Of a stretch of 64,000 bases of DNA, positions 30,563 through 43,385 are shown piece by piece. A model generated the notes under the pieces. The model ran no database searches and was not told where the DNA came from. It was given only the letters and a program-made list of their open reading frames with translations. The DNA is from Nectonema munidae (Eukaryota; Nematomorpha; Nectonematoida; Nectonematidae): NCBI GenBank assembly GCA_030549495.1, contig JAUIRK010000804.1:372001-436000 (forward strand). The letters are read 5' to 3'. The stretch's first letter is position 1. The number at the start of each line of letters is the position of its first letter. The position numbers were made by a program, and so were the translations under genes.

Positions 30563-30969
30563 GTTATATAAGCATCTTCAAAACTACAATTATAATAGGT
30601 GTCTGTGTAGGAAAAATTAAAATTTAGGAAAATCATTATTTATTCTGAAAAGAAGGAAATTTAAAACGGGAAAACTTTTTTGAGTAAAAATTTAAAGCAA
30701 GCATTACCCCGAGTTTTAAACTTTTTTTCCTAACATAATAATAATAATAATAAAAACTTTTTTTACAAAAATTTTAGGACAAAGATAGAATTAATTAAAA
30801 GCGCAAAGTGAAATGAGTTTGAAAGAAAAAACTTTTATAAGTGAACTCCAAGAGCAAATACAATAAAAGAAACTAAAAAAGAAGTATAACTTTTGAAGAT
30901 CAGCATCAAATGCCATTCAGCCGCTTGAAGACACTAACTATGAGCAAAATAATTTAAATTAAAATATAA

Positions 30970-31766
30970 TTAGTAAAAAGATTTTGAGAGTTATCTTTAA
31001 CTGCAACCCCACCTAACTAATAATCTCTTTCTTAATAGCTCCATCTTGAAACTCAAAGATATATACAATTTTAATGTCGCTGTTACACTATACAAATACG
31101 TATACTGCTGCTTCACCCTATATTTAATCAATTTGTCTCCTTTAACTTTGAAAAAGACAGAACTTCACTAGAACTTGTTCATAAAATGTCTTTATCTTTT
31201 TATAAATATACGAAATCCACGCAATCCTTCTCTTGTAATGTATATTGCTTTTTCAACAATTCTGAAGCACTCTTCCTTTCCGATCACCTTTTAAACAGTT
31301 CCATAAGTGGTTGTTATCTAGTTATCTTTACTCCTAAAATTTATATTCTGAATGCCCTATCTCGAATTGCTACGTCTGTAGGAAAAATAATTATATGTTT
31401 ACCTGCCAGCTGTAGTTCTTTTTTCTGATATTATTAACAAGGTGTACGTACATACTTGTTCTCTTAACCTTTTCTCATTTCGCATAATTTTAATAGCATA
31501 ATATATCATTATTAATTAACTTTATACAAAACTGTGTATGCTTATATTCTTTTTTTTTGTTTTTAATAAAATTATTTTATTACCTGGTTGGCATCTTCTA
31601 GCGGCTCTTTTGGCCTTTAATGCCGACCTTCAAAAGTCATTCTTATGTTTTTCTCATCTTTTTATTGCGCTTATCAATTATATATATTGATCCACAAATT
31701 GTTTATACTACCTGATCCCTTTTTGTGAAACTTTTGAAAATAAAGGTATATAATTATTATTATTAA
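30970..31766 (+). mobile_element. LINE 3' fragment, relative of the 21-kb LINE
   Basis: Carries LRVIFNCNP, LKLKDIYN and YKYTKSTQSF, followed by NNSEALFLSDHL, which align with [27 protein letters not shown] and [11 protein letters not shown] of the LINE at 21.2-22.6 kb. Several frameshifts. It ends in AATAAAGGTATATAATTATTATTATTA, so the 3' end with its ATT tail is present. The 5' end is cut within the RT C-terminal domain. Confidence 0.7.
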
Positions 31767-31774
31767 TGGAATTT

Positions 31775-32632
31775 GTATATGCAAAACAAATTGAAAAGAA
31801 TTCCTTGCAAAATTGGACAAAAATCAAACTGTTCTAGGAATATTTTTTGACATTTTTCCAAAAATTGAGAGATTGATGTGTCCCCAAATATTAAACTGTA
31901 ATAAATGTAAGGTAAAAAGAAGGAATTATACAACACTTTTTTAACTCAAAAAGGGAGAGAACTTTTAACAGTTTTAAAAATTCCAATCACATAAGAAAGT
32001 TTTAGATTTTTCCAACTCAGTTTATTTTCTATTATTATGCCTAACAACTGAAAATTGTCTACAACTTCAAAGAGCAAATTATCCTACTTTAGATTTAATT
32101 GATTATTCCTAGAAAAAAAGCATTAATTTTTATTTATTTTTTATTCCATTTTTAAAAGCCTAATAAAAAAAACTTTGGAGTTCATTTTGTGTACATTTTT
32201 CAAAATTTGATACTTCAGAGGGAAAAAGCGGAATTATAGTGAGATTATCTGCAAAACAAAAATAGCTTAGATTACGGTTAGTATAATACAAATCATTGGA
32301 AAATATAAAAAAAAAAGAAGCTGACTAAAATGCATCTTTGGGGAACACCAGTATTTGTACACTTTTTATCAGATAAAACTCTTTTAATTAACACTTGCCG
32401 TTTTCTCAACTCAAAATATGATTCCATAAGAAACAATTCACTTTTATGGAACCCATACAGACTTAATTTTTGAAGTAAGAACTTATGAGGAATTAAATCA
32501 AATGTTTTAAAAAAGTCTATAAAAAAGTTAGATTGGAATAACCTGTTGAATATTTATCAATAATATGATTTACTAACAAACAAAATAACGATTGAGTTTT
32601 ATGATGTTCACGAAATCCAACTGATAGGTATA
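31775..32632 (-). mobile_element. LINE RT fragment on the opposite strand
   Basis: The minus strand reads VGFREHHKTQ, LVNHIIDKYSTGYSN, FIDFFKTFDLIPHKFLLQKL, LSLYGF, RKRQVLIKRVLSDKKC and NTGVPQRCIL, then after decay VVDNFQLLGIIIENKLSW and GDTSISQFLEKCQKIFLEQF. That is the RT from motif 1 to the thumb. It ends against the 3' tail of the LINE fragment on the plus strand. Its 5' side is cut by a hAT-like terminus at 32633. Confidence 0.75.
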
Positions 32633-34539
32633 CAGTAGCGTAGCTAGGCTGGGGTATGAGAGACCCCCCTCCCCCCCCCCCCCCCCCTCTTGCCTCATGG
32701 TGCCCCCCCCCCCCACCCTCCTCCCCATGTACCTTATGCGATATCAGTCTCCTTTTTACGGCGTTCATAGTGGTAACAATCAATATTAAAGTTTTTCCTA
32801 ACTTGTTGATAAAAGTACGTATTACTTGTTCGTTCTAGTACACTTATTGTCAAATTCCTTTCTTTGATAAACGGATAAATCATCTTTCGATCACGAATTT
32901 GTTATCCATAAATAGTGAGGTTTCAAAGGCTTTGACACTTTGTAAGACGCTGTACAGATTTACTAAAAAACCCAAAGTCTCTAAATTTTATGATGGACGT
33001 TCGATAAAGAAACTTCTATATCAGAGATGGACAAACCATTTAGAAACAATCAAAGTATTTGTTGAAAATTATTATGACTTGCAAAAACTTGGTTGACTGT
33101 TTTAAAAGAAATTTTATGACATGTGAAGAAATCAACATTGAAGCTGAAGGATTGTTGTCTCAGTTTGAAAAACCACAATTTGTTTTTACTTTATTGATTC
33201 TCAAGAAGCTTCACTGGTATCTCCACTAAACTTATATTGTCAAGTAAATTTTTCATTTTAAATCGTGTAAATGATTATCATAATGAAACATGTAAACTAA
33301 ATACGCATTTAGTCTAACAACAGTGATCTCAATTGCTTTACTAATATGGTGGACGCACTTATAGAATCTCTAAACTCTTTGCGTGCAAATGTTCATTTTT
33401 TAACGAAATGAAACAAAAATCGTAACAACCTTGCTTCATTCTAAAAGAAACCAAAAAATGTCATCTAGGTTAGAGAATTCCATAACTCTAACTACAATTG
33501 GCTTTCGTAAAACAGAGCACTCCTATGTGGGCATTTACAATGAAATAATATAGATACATGTATTTCCCATCTCAATTTAAGGTGAAATAATGTTTTTCCA
33601 TTTTAAACGGAAATTTTACTTTCAAACATTTTAAAATTACAGATTTGAAGAACGTAAGGACATTATTTTTAAAGCTGTAAAGTCTTTAAGTCCTACTGAT
33701 TTTGACTTTTTTGATTTAGAAGCAATGAAGATTTTGGCTGAACATTTGGGTATTAATACTGATTCACTTTTTTGAAGTGAAGTCGAAGTTGCTAAAAGTT
33801 ATATCTGAAAAAGTTTGAAGGATGAGAAATCAGAAAACAGCAAAGAAGCAAGAAGCTCCAAATCATTGGTGATAAAAGTGGCTTTCTTCTTCCTCCTGTT
33901 CTTTAGGGACTTGCAATGTATGTATCTTCAAAATTAGAGTATAATTCTTCCATCTTTTGCTCTATTTGAAGATCTTCAAATGTATACAGCAATTCTTCAA
34001 ATACATGGGTTTTTTCCTCTTGGGGTAAGAATGCTAATGCAACAAGCAATTTACAATGAAGTCGGAAGTCCGCTTCATTTACATAACTATTTGTTAGACC
34101 AATACTTTGAATTTTCCTCCAAATTACCTGTGAAAGATGGAAGAAACATCCTTGAATCTCTACATTTTCAAAGACATATTTGAAAACTATTTTAAAACCA
34201 GCTATTTTTTGAACTAACTATTTTGTTATACTAACTATTATGGCATTAGCTATTTTGCTATACTAACTATTTTGAAACTAGCTGTTTTGGATAAGCTATT
34301 TTGGGACTAGCTGTTTTGAGTAAAAAAATCAAGATAAAGAATTAAATTACCAGTTTTAAAATTCAAAATATTTAAAAAAAAATCATGTATCTGATTAAAT
34401 TGCACATGTTAGAATGTTAGAAATAAAACCTAAAATATTATGAGGAATTTGATAGCCTAATATATTTTATATATTTTCACCTGGTGAGGAAAAGGGGTGG
34501 GGGCATGGCCAAGTGCCCCCTTCCTTAAATACGTCCATG
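32633..34539 (+). mobile_element. hAT-like transposon remnant
   Basis: The left end CAGTAGCGTAGCTAGG and the right end, read inward, CATGGACGTATTTAAGG, agree loosely as inverted repeats and are each followed by C/G-rich tracts. The interior has transposase-like pieces: KFYDGRSIKKLLYQRW, followed by TNHLETIKVFVENYY (the R-W segment of hAT proteins), ERKDIIFKAVKSLSPTDFDF and EAMKILAEHLGIN. Frames are broken. No 8-bp duplication could be matched, so the outer limits are uncertain. Confidence 0.5.
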
Positions 34540-34544
34540 CATAT

Positions 34545-35594
34545 TGACTATTATAGATAAACGAAAATCAAAAGAAGCGAAAATTGGTTGGTTGTCTGAA
34601 ACGTATTGATTTAATTAGGAGTAGTATCACCTGCTATAATAGAATTATGGATTCCATGAAAGGAATCGGAAACATGGATTTCAAGAAATTTTAGGAGTAT
34701 ATAGAAAGTAATATCTGTTAAGATTTTTTTTGCATCAAGCAGAATTTTGCATGCAAAGTACATATGTATCGGTGAATTATTGGCTGGATTAAAAGACACA
34801 AGAAAGCATTACAATTGAATTTAGAGTAAAAAGGCATTCAAACTTAGTGTTGAATTAATTCTTAACAAGACAAGGTACATCAGGAAGCAAAGAAGTTATA
34901 AAGTCATTGAATAGACGGAAATGTTTGAAATAAGGAAACGTGAGAACATTTAGTGATATTTTTGTGATCTTTTTCTAATGTCATATAAATCAAAAGGGTA
35001 ATCTTATATATAGGGAGCTGAATACAAAATAACAAACGCCCCCCCCCCCCAATGACTTCTTATGTATTTAAAGTTTTCTTGTTGAAGAAAAAATGAACTC
35101 TCGAGAATTAATGAATGATTTTTCTAGAATTGATAAAAAATTAGGGGCGTATTTTTGAATTGATCTGATCACACATGCTAAATCTTTAAGCGGCTTGAGT
35201 AAAGTTGTCCACATACCTCTTTGATATTATAGTTGTCCTAGAAATTATTCTATTTTAAAAAGACCTGCATCTCAAAATATCTGTAAGATCTCTTATTTTA
35301 GAAATTTGTTAGAAAAATATCTTCATACTGTTATTATTTTAAGGTTTCAAGGCAAAAAAATAGAAACTATAATTTTATTCTTTTTTCCGATTCAAACTTT
35401 TGTTCACTCTTGAAATTGAGGGATATAACAAAATCTTTCAAAGGAAAATAAAGAAGCAATGAAAGATAAGTGGAAGATGTGGTGAAAGGGGGAATTTAAT
35501 CGAAGTCAAATTTAATTTCTATCACATTCCTTTTTTATCGTTTGAAATGCACCATCCCCTTTGAAAAGCTGTGTAGCAAAATCGAGTGACAGAG
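34545..35594. other. intergenic, downstream of the K2P gene
   Basis: No coding or repeat signature found. A C homopolymer at 35039-35050 may be the end of a worn MITE. A minus-strand AATAAA near 35374 could serve as the K2P polyadenylation signal, about 220 bases after the stop codon. Confidence 0.4.
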
Positions 35595-36942
35595 TCACGA
35601 ACTAAAGGAGTACGGGTACTTTATGGATTCATCATCAATCCAAGGAAAGGAAGGACTCTCTAGGATGTATCTCAAACTCTCTCGATCAGTGTACCTTCGG
35701 TAGCAGGAATTCGAGGAATTTCGCAGAAGTTTAACATCGTTCGCACTAAACCTGAACTTACCAGGCAACTTCAATCGATCAAATGAAATGAAGGAAAGTT
35801 TGGAGGCCCAAAAGATCAATTGTTCCGTGTAGAAGTTGATGAGGAGTTGTAAAGACATCGTTACAAGAGCTAAGCCAACAAGGATGTATAGGGAAGATAG
35901 AAGCAAGTACTTGCTTTGAGGAACCATGTCACCAAAGCCTACAGTAGATAGAGTGATGAAACTGAAGTAAAATGCTTCAGTGAATGTCCAATTCTCGCAT
36001 GCCATGAAGAGAAAGGCGCCAAGAGAGTTGTAAAAAACCAACACCACAAAGATCAAAATGAGATAGAGGACTAGGGTGTACTTTTTCAATATTGACTTCA
36101 CCTTAGCTTGGCTGTTGCTTATGCGGAAGCTTTTCAGTGTTTTCAGTGATTTGCTCATTTTCTCAAAGACTATATTAGCGAAAAGAGAGCCGATGTCTGT
36201 TACGGCCAATAAAAAAAGTGGAATGCCAAAAAAACCGTAAATGACGCAAAAGTAACGTCCGTAGAGCGTCTTTGGAACAATGTGTCCGTACCCCACGGTA
36301 GAGATGAGGGAAGACGTGAAGTAAAGTGCTTTAGCAAAGGTCCACTTCGTAGGAGCTTCTTCGATGTCCAAGTGGTCTACGTGCACACTCTGACACTTGT
36401 GCTTATTGACGACGAGGTCCAGTAGTTCGCGAAGCTTGAAGCGAGTCAAATTGAGCAAAAACTGGTCATCAGCAGCTAGCGTGCGAAACATTTGCAGAAC
36501 TTCGTTTTCTCTCTCCAGGATTTCTGCGAGTGCGCGTTTCACCCCCTCCCTCTCACTCCTCTTCTCCAGCATCATGAAGATGAGGGCGCCTCCAGACAGA
36601 TACACGATCAGACTCACAACGATGGAAACGTGGAATGAGGCTAGCTTGGCGAAGGAGAGCAACCTCTGGGTACAAGACTTGGTCTTTTCGGCTGATTCTA
36701 CTTTCAGTTGTGGCTTCTTCTTCTGCTGTAGCAAGACGCCTCTCTCAAGGCTAACAGAAGATTTGTGGTTATTGTAGTGATTGCTACTTTCGTGATTGCA
36801 TCCAGAAATGCTAAACGTAACAGGATTCGACTTGGTGGTCAGTTCATTATGATCTTCTTTTTCCATCTTGAAGAATTCATAGGGGTGAGAGAGGGGTTGT
36901 AATCGTTGCTCGGAATAAAAAGACCACCAATCCTCTCTTCGT
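35595..36942 (-). CDS. two-pore-domain potassium channel (K2P/KCNK family)
   Basis: Leak K+ channel subunit of the plasma membrane that works as a dimer. Read from an ATG at 36866 the protein has 423 residues. The frame is open further upstream to a clear acceptor (TTTTTATAG at 36943), so more N-terminus probably comes from an exon not identified. Numbering from the in-frame ATG at 36965: TM1 110-134, cap region with C191 (the likely inter-subunit cystine) and an NLT glycosylation site, pore 1 with TVGYGH (223-228), TM2 236-258, TM3 297-321, pore 2 with TVGFGD (341-346), TM4 356-378, then a 78-residue cytoplasmic tail ending in YPYSFSS. Both selectivity filters are intact. His follows GYG in pore 1, as in TASK channels. 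The coding part is clearly GC-richer than its surroundings. Confidence 0.95.
36866..36942 (-). other. K2P gene: 3' splice acceptor and uncertain start
   Basis: A pyrimidine-rich tract ending TTTTTATAG abuts 36942. If it is used, the ATG at 36965 is intronic and coding enters in-frame from an upstream exon, or translation starts at the internal ATG at 36866 (MEKEDHNEL). The 25 codons between the acceptor and that ATG look like genuine protein (RREDWWSFYSEQRL), which favours an upstream coding exon. Confidence 0.6.
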
Positions 36943-37334
36943 CTATAAAAATGAAAATTATGCATTAAAAAGTTTTAGTTTATTTTGCTTTTAAAGTTGA
37001 AATCAAGTTGTGAAAAATAACAACGACTCCTACTCGATTTTTTCATTCTTATTTTTAAAAATAAGACATTTTAAAAATAATTAATTGTAGAAAAATAAAA
37101 AAAAAGGTTTGTAGAAAAATTTGTTGAAAATTAGTTCACAAGCAGCCTTTATCAATATATCGAGATTCTGAGATCAAAACTAAAGTTTGCAGTCAATGAA
37201 AATTATTTTAATATATATTTAAGTATCATAAAACAGAAAATAAAATTTATTACAGAGAAACAAAAATATTTCGAACATCTATAAAACTTTTCAGCGATGA
37301 AATCATCCATTGCATACAATTATCGTTTTATATT

Positions 37335-37470
37335 TTATAGCCCTCTGAGTAAAGTTGTCTAGATGCCCATAGGTATACTACAAGATCTTTGGTTCGAATT
37401 CAACAAATTGTGCTTTATCAATGAAAGCACCCACCAGGCGTACGAGTTCCCCACCATAAAAAGGTGTACT
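37335..37470 (+). mobile_element. tRNA-derived SINE
   Basis: A-box-like AAAGTTGTCTAGATGCCCAT and B box TTGGTTCGAATTC at tRNA spacing, then the shared body TGCTTTATCAATGAAAGCACC. Same family as the copies at 22.7 and 53.0 kb. Confidence 0.6.
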
Positions 37471-37770
37471 TTCTTGACATGGAGTAGACGTTGTAACCTT
37501 GATAAGTGATGGAGTCATATTCGATGTTTACTCCATAATCGTCAATTCAATAATATTTTTTAAATTCTATTTTTTCCATTTTAAATTTAATTTGAGGAGA
37601 TGATATAAATTTAATGGATGCATCTTTAGATTTATAGATTAATGGTTAATAAAGCAAACTTGCAAACTAGTGCATAAAAATAAGTTTAAAATAAAAATTG
37701 CAAAAAGCCTGCATCCTTTTTATCATCTAATGAAAGCAGAAATTATCCACTTTCTTATTATTTGCTCAAA

Positions 37771-38140
37771 TGGAGGCTGACTGTTTACAATTTTTATTTA
37801 TCATTTCTATAAATTTCAATTTATACTGCATTCGTTTTTACGCATCAGTTTCCAAGCTTGTTTTATCAAATAATAATAATTTAATAAACAGAGGTAGACT
37901 TTTTACAATTTATATCAATCGTTTTTATAAACTCCAAAATTATATTGTAATCGTTATTTTTATTCACCAGTTTCGAAGTTTTAAATCAAAGGATGCCTTC
38001 CTTAACTTTATATCACATTGTCAAATTACACAACATAATTTATAACTACGTTACAGCAGTTTAAACTTATCAAAAAATGTAAGGATTCCTGTCTTAATTT
38101 TATATCACATGTTCGAAATACATAACATTTTAACTACTCT
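37771..38140. repeat. two degenerate tandem duplications
   Basis: A 118-bp unit starts at 37773 and again at 37891 (GAGGCTGAC and GAGGTAGAC). Its second half is followed by a 91-bp unit repeated at about 37993 and 38084 (GGATGCCTTCCTTAACTTTA and GGATTCCTGTCTTAATTTTA). Not coding. Confidence 0.55.
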
Positions 38141-39851
38141 TCAAATATATAATATTTTAGCTTGATTGTGACCATATGAATTTAAATTCAAATAGCTACC
38201 TCAGTTGAAATGTATCCTCTTGATTGATGCCTCGAATATTCTAACCTTTTCAAGGTTACGTATATAAATTTATACGGAGATACTTAAAAACATATATTAT
38301 TTCTGGGATTTTTATATTTTTCAACGAATATATATATGGGAAAATGAGTAGCACATATAAATTCACTATAAAATTTACAACCATTTTCATGTGTTACATG
38401 TCATGATTTGACCTAAGAATTATGCACCGTATAAAAAGTGTATTTTTGGGTATGGTTCGCTGTACTTCTTTTTCTTCCAAAACACGCCAAAAAACAGAAC
38501 ATATCTAATAGGTTTCATCATGAGTGGTTCTAGCAATACGCTGATTTTGTGATAAATATCAACAAAAGAAGCAAGCATGCAGCACATATGAAGAAATACC
38601 AATGGTAAATAAGTACAAACATTTGTGCATGGTGAAAATCAATAGATTATTCGAAGCCTAAGTAAACCTCAAGATTCTAGAGGCATCAAAACAGGCGGAA
38701 GAAATCAAAAATATTATGTATTTTGATCTGCAAAATTGATTACGAGTTCAAAATTGGAAACAGTTAAAGTTTTGAATATATACTCTGAACTTGAGCAATT
38801 ATATTGTGCTGAAATTTGAAGTTATTCGAAAGAAAAACCAAAAAGTTATTGACATGAATTCAAGGATAAATAAATTCCATCATTTTGCCACATGAAAAAA
38901 CAATGTTTGAATGGAAAATAATTTATAATTTTTCCTTCCAACTCCTAATGTCAATTTCATAGATGATTCAGATTTCATGTGAGTGTGTATGATGTCATTA
39001 TTAAAATATAAAAAGAATACAAGCGAACGTAAGAAACCCAAATTTTGCTTCCAAATACTCAAATAGTTTTAATGAAATTATAGATATAATTCAACCAGGC
39101 GTAATAAATCTAATTTTTGCTTTGAACCGTTGATGTAGTTTCTGTATGTATTGAAATTTTGGGACTAATTAGAAATACATTCAGAAAATGAAAGTGACGC
39201 AATCAATATATTCGCATAAAGATTTTGTTACAATAAGGATCAGCCAACTTTAGATACATTTACGGTTTAGAGTCAACTCTCACCAAAACCAACACATACG
39301 AATCAACTTGTCCTATTTGCATTACAAATCACCGATTTTTGAATCAAAATAACTATGGTAAGCTGCCTTGAGTAATGGGGTAATCGAACGGCGTTGTGAA
39401 ACTTTGGTGAACTCGCCACAAATTTAACAAAAAAAGTTTACATCATTGATACACTTCTGTGATTTGAATTAGATGAACTCATTGAAATGAAATGACTGTA
39501 ACTTAGAAAAACATTTCAACTATAAAAACTCTGAAAAAAAATCAAAAACTGAACATTCAACATAAAAAAATAAAGATAAATTTAAAATAATTTAAAATAT
39601 TAAAATAAATTTTTTTTAACATACTCTTGAGTTTTATCATATTTTATTTTGATTGGATCTAAAATAAATATGAAATACAGTGGTGAATAATAGCGAAAAA
39701 GTATATATGAATATTCAATGTACGTTCAGGTCTCTATCTCTGAAATCTGATGAGTAGAGTAAAAAAAATATCAGAAATGAAATTAGGGTAATCAATTTGA
39801 TTATTTTCACTATTTTTCATGCTTGCCTCAAATTTTTTGTTTTTTAGTTAG
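38141..39851. other. intergenic, nothing recognised
   Basis: AT-rich, only short open frames without family resemblance. Confidence 0.5.
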
Positions 39852-40231
39852 CTACATCTTTTGGTACCATTTACATGGTAATTGAATGTCTCTCTAGTGC
39901 AGGGTTTCCCAACCTTTTTGTTGCTCTGTACCACTTATGAACTTATTCTGTAGGTACGTACCACCTAACTTTACCGATTAGTTTTTGACCATAAAAGAAC
40001 TATACTAAAAGGTTAACAGACACAATAACATATAAATATAACTACATCTTTTGGTACCATTTACATGGTAATTGAATGTCTCTCTAGTGCAGGGTTTCCC
40101 AACCTTTTTGTTGCTCTGTACCACTTATGAACTTATTATGTAGGTACGTACCACCTAACTTTACCGATTAGTTTTTGACCATAAAAGAACTATACTAAAA
40201 GGTTAACAGACACAATAACATATGAATACAA
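39852..40231. repeat. 190-bp tandem duplication across the hAT left edge
   Basis: Two head-to-tail copies (39852-40041 and 40042-40231) differ at only a handful of bases. Each holds 48 bp of flanking DNA (ACATCTTTTGGTACCATTTA onward), the target duplication CTCTAGTG and the first 142 bp of the hAT element. Confidence 0.93.
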
Positions 40232-41330
40232 TACAAGTAAACGAATCCACAATTAAAAAATATACAAAACTTAACTTAATTTATTTGCACATGTGCATAA
40301 CCATAAACAAGCAAAATATTTAACTTATCGACCAATAAGAACCCGTAAGTCAATGCGATGGCTCGAGTTGCTTTTCTTCTACTAGTTTTGCAAGCCGTGG
40401 AGAAATTATGCTTACACAACATCGGAAATTGTGTTCTGGGTTTACAAAACGATTTCTTGTCTTCGACTTGATTGTAAGAAAGGTATAAAACTCTTGTTCG
40501 CATTCTCATGTCGTTGGAAATATGAGAAGCTGAGGAATTGCTTTTCACTAGTGACGGATAGAAGAGACTTACATTTAACCAGAAGTTGGCTAATTTATGA
40601 TTTTCACCTTCGCCGCAAGCAAATCGATGAGTTCTTCTTCACCAGTTTCCACTGTGAGATCACCAGTGTTAATAGTAGTGAATGGATTCCGAATGTAAGT
40701 GCATGTTTGTGCATCACGATCATTGGAGAAGTACTGCCTGATTTCATCTTTCAACAGAAAGAGATCTTTGGTGATCTCTTGACCAAATGCAATAGTAGGC
40801 TCCCCCTCCCCAAGTGACGCCACCTTCTCACACATTCCAAACTGTCTGTTCTCAATCTACAAATGGAGCCTTCGAGTAAATGCAGTCAATTTGATTGAGA
40901 AAACAATGATGTTATTTCAGCACCCTGAGAACAATTGAAATGATTCATGACTCCAAAAATATCTGACAGATAGGCAAGGTAAAAAATGAAGTTTCCATCT
41001 TCAAGGATCTTCAGAACTTCGTGATCTTTTGTTTGGAAAACTGAAGCAAATCGATAAAAATAAACAATCCCGAAGATGGTAAGTTAATTAATCACAGCAC
41101 TGTACCTACTAAGTCAACAGAATGTGTGCATGCTACATTATACGCATATGCACATATTTACATGTATTACAGTTGAGGAACTAAAGAAAATGAAATTTAG
41201 CCAAATTCACATTACACTACATTTCTCTGTGTGGGAATTTTTGTGAAAACAAGTACTTTTTTTGAATTTTTGAAAAATATCTCGCGTACCACTTGGAAGG
41301 CTTTCGCGTACCTCAGGTTGGGAACCACTG
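39900..41330 (-). mobile_element. hAT transposon, internally deleted, with transposase remnant
   Basis: Perfect 8-bp duplication CTCTAGTG at 39892-39899 and 41331-41338. Terminal repeats are CAGGGTTTCCCAACC on the left and GGTTGGGAACCACTG on the right. The minus strand (about 41080 to 40290) encodes the C-terminal half of a ZBED5-like hAT transposase in pieces: FYLAYLSDIFGVMNHFN, LKDEIRQYFSND, YIRNPFTT, TGEEELIDLLA, CKSLLSVTSEKQFLSFSYFQ and the start of the dimerisation helix. The 5' half (BED finger and catalytic start) is absent and the frame shifts. At 1.43 kb it is under half the usual autonomous length. Confidence 0.9.
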
Positions 41331-41338
41331 CTCTAGTG

Positions 41339-42540
41339 TCAAAAACTGCCAATTAAAATTAAAAATTAACATTTTTCAACAAAATTTTGACATTATCTTT
41401 AGTTAACGTTATAACTTAGTCTTAGTGTCATTATTAGATACTTCCTTGAAAATTTATAATTATATATAGTTTTTTTGAACGCATAACACTTTATATATTT
41501 ATTTTTTTTAATCATCGATGCTTTTTAGAAAATTTCAATCAAAATTTTGATTGATGAGAAATATATCTAATAAAATATTACTTCAAATTTTAGATAAAAT
41601 GTATTACTAAATCATTCACGCTGGTTTCATTTCTCGACTCATTTGAAAATACCTATACGTGTTAATCAAATTTACGGTTTACTTCTAAAAATTATCTCTA
41701 GAAACATTCATTCAAATTTTACATGAAATATGATGGTTTCATTACCGGACTCAGATTTTGGATTTAAAGTTTCAAAATATCTGACACTGTTAATACATTT
41801 TGCAGTGTACGTCTGATAACTATATCCAAAAATATTTTCAAAATTTTAAATTAAATATCGTTTTTATAGCAAATCGACTATGCATGCATGTTTGATTTCT
41901 GTACTCCATTTTGGCTAATATGGTTAAAAAATAACTGGAAGTGTCATTTGAATTAGTGTTGTATGCAAGAAAATAAGTAAAAAATCATTTCTGTGAAATT
42001 TTATAAGAAAATCTATATATTTGTAATATAGTAAAAATATATTTTTTTAATATATTTTGGCATATAAAACTTTCTTCAATCATCGTGAGTATGAAATATT
42101 TATTTTATAAAAAGAAAAAGAAAACACATTATAAAATCTTTTGAAGATTAGTCTTGAACCTATTTTTCTTTAGTTTTGAACCTATTTTTCTTGAGCGAAG
42201 GAAGCAAGTTGAAAACAAATTGAAATGAGAACGTGTGATCAAAAGAAATAATTTTAAAAAAGAAGTATGCATCTTGAACTAGAAAGTGGTGTATTGATCT
42301 AATATTGGGTGCTTCAAAAAAGATTTTAACCTTGAAAAAGAAGTTCATTTTTTATAAAAGAAAAATCTTTAAATCTATAGCTTATCAACTAAGATTACAA
42401 TTATCATTTGACTAAGATGGATAGGAAATCTAAAACTTTTGAATAGATCAGAGTTATCAAAACTGTCACAGATGCCAATATGTGAAGATTTATTCACTAT
42501 GAAGATAATTTTAAATTTAAATTTAATATGACCATCTTTT
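41339..42540. other. intergenic, nothing recognised
   Basis: AT-rich. One short direct repeat at 42148-42190 (GAACCTATTTTTCTT twice). No gene signature. Confidence 0.5.
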
Positions 42541-43385
42541 TCGTTTGAGTCAAAAAGAGAGTCAGTCTTTTAGATGAAGAAGGTGGACAACTTTTTGTAA
42601 TTGAACAATAAACATCACGAATAATTTCATCAGAAAAAAAACTTTTGAACTGGGTTTGTTTTAGAAATGTTTAGGCGGAATCTGTTGATATCACCTGATA
42701 CAAGATACTGATAAAAAAAAAGCCTAACATCATCAAGAAGATTCTTTAATCAGAATGCCTTGAGAGTAGGTAAAATATGTTCAAAATAAATCCTTAAAAA
42801 AGTTTTTTGGAACACAGTTTAGACTACAAACCGATAAAGAAATTATAGCCAAAAGAACGAAGGTCCTATCGAGATGCCTAATTTACTGACAAATGAAATA
42901 TTTTATATGAATTAAACTCCAAAAGTTTCTTTATTAAATAAATTAAGAAGATAATTAGCAGAGAAATACTGCAAGTAGAATTTATTTTGAAGTATATGTT
43001 TGACAGATTTAATCGATTTTTTGACATGTTTAATTGATTTTCATAAAAAAAAACATCACCACTAAATTCTACCTACTTGAAAATAGGTATATATGTATAA
43101 AATACTTTTTATAAGAATAAAATTTATAATTTTTTCATGGGCTGTCATATTTAAAATATTTTTGTCAGCTTGGCTGATTTTCATTAAAAAAAAAGAACAT
43201 TATCAGTAAACTAACAACACTTGAAAAAGTGTATATGTGTGTAAAAAACTTTATTTAATATTTACATAAAAAGTATATATCAGATTAAAAATATTTATAA
43301 AAACTTATCTGAGAATAAGAGGGGTAAATTTACGCTACTCAGCACTGAGCGGAGAAAATTTGTCCAGCACTAATAAGATAATCCA
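42540..43385 (+). repeat. dispersed repeat, second copy
   Basis: Shares GGACAACTTTTTGTAATTGA and following sequence with 29.05 kb, and CACCACTAAATTCTACC with 29.23 kb. At 43350-43382 is the reverse complement of the hAT-like terminus at 29372. Broken reading frame throughout. Confidence 0.5.

Noticed and set aside
32517-32783. 88-codon minus-strand Gly-rich frame as a gene
   Set aside because: The Gly run is a C/G homopolymer at a hAT-like end; only the last 35 codons are real, and they belong to the LINE RT.
36397-36777. 126-codon plus-strand frame within the K2P gene
   Set aside because: Antisense shadow of the K2P coding exon.
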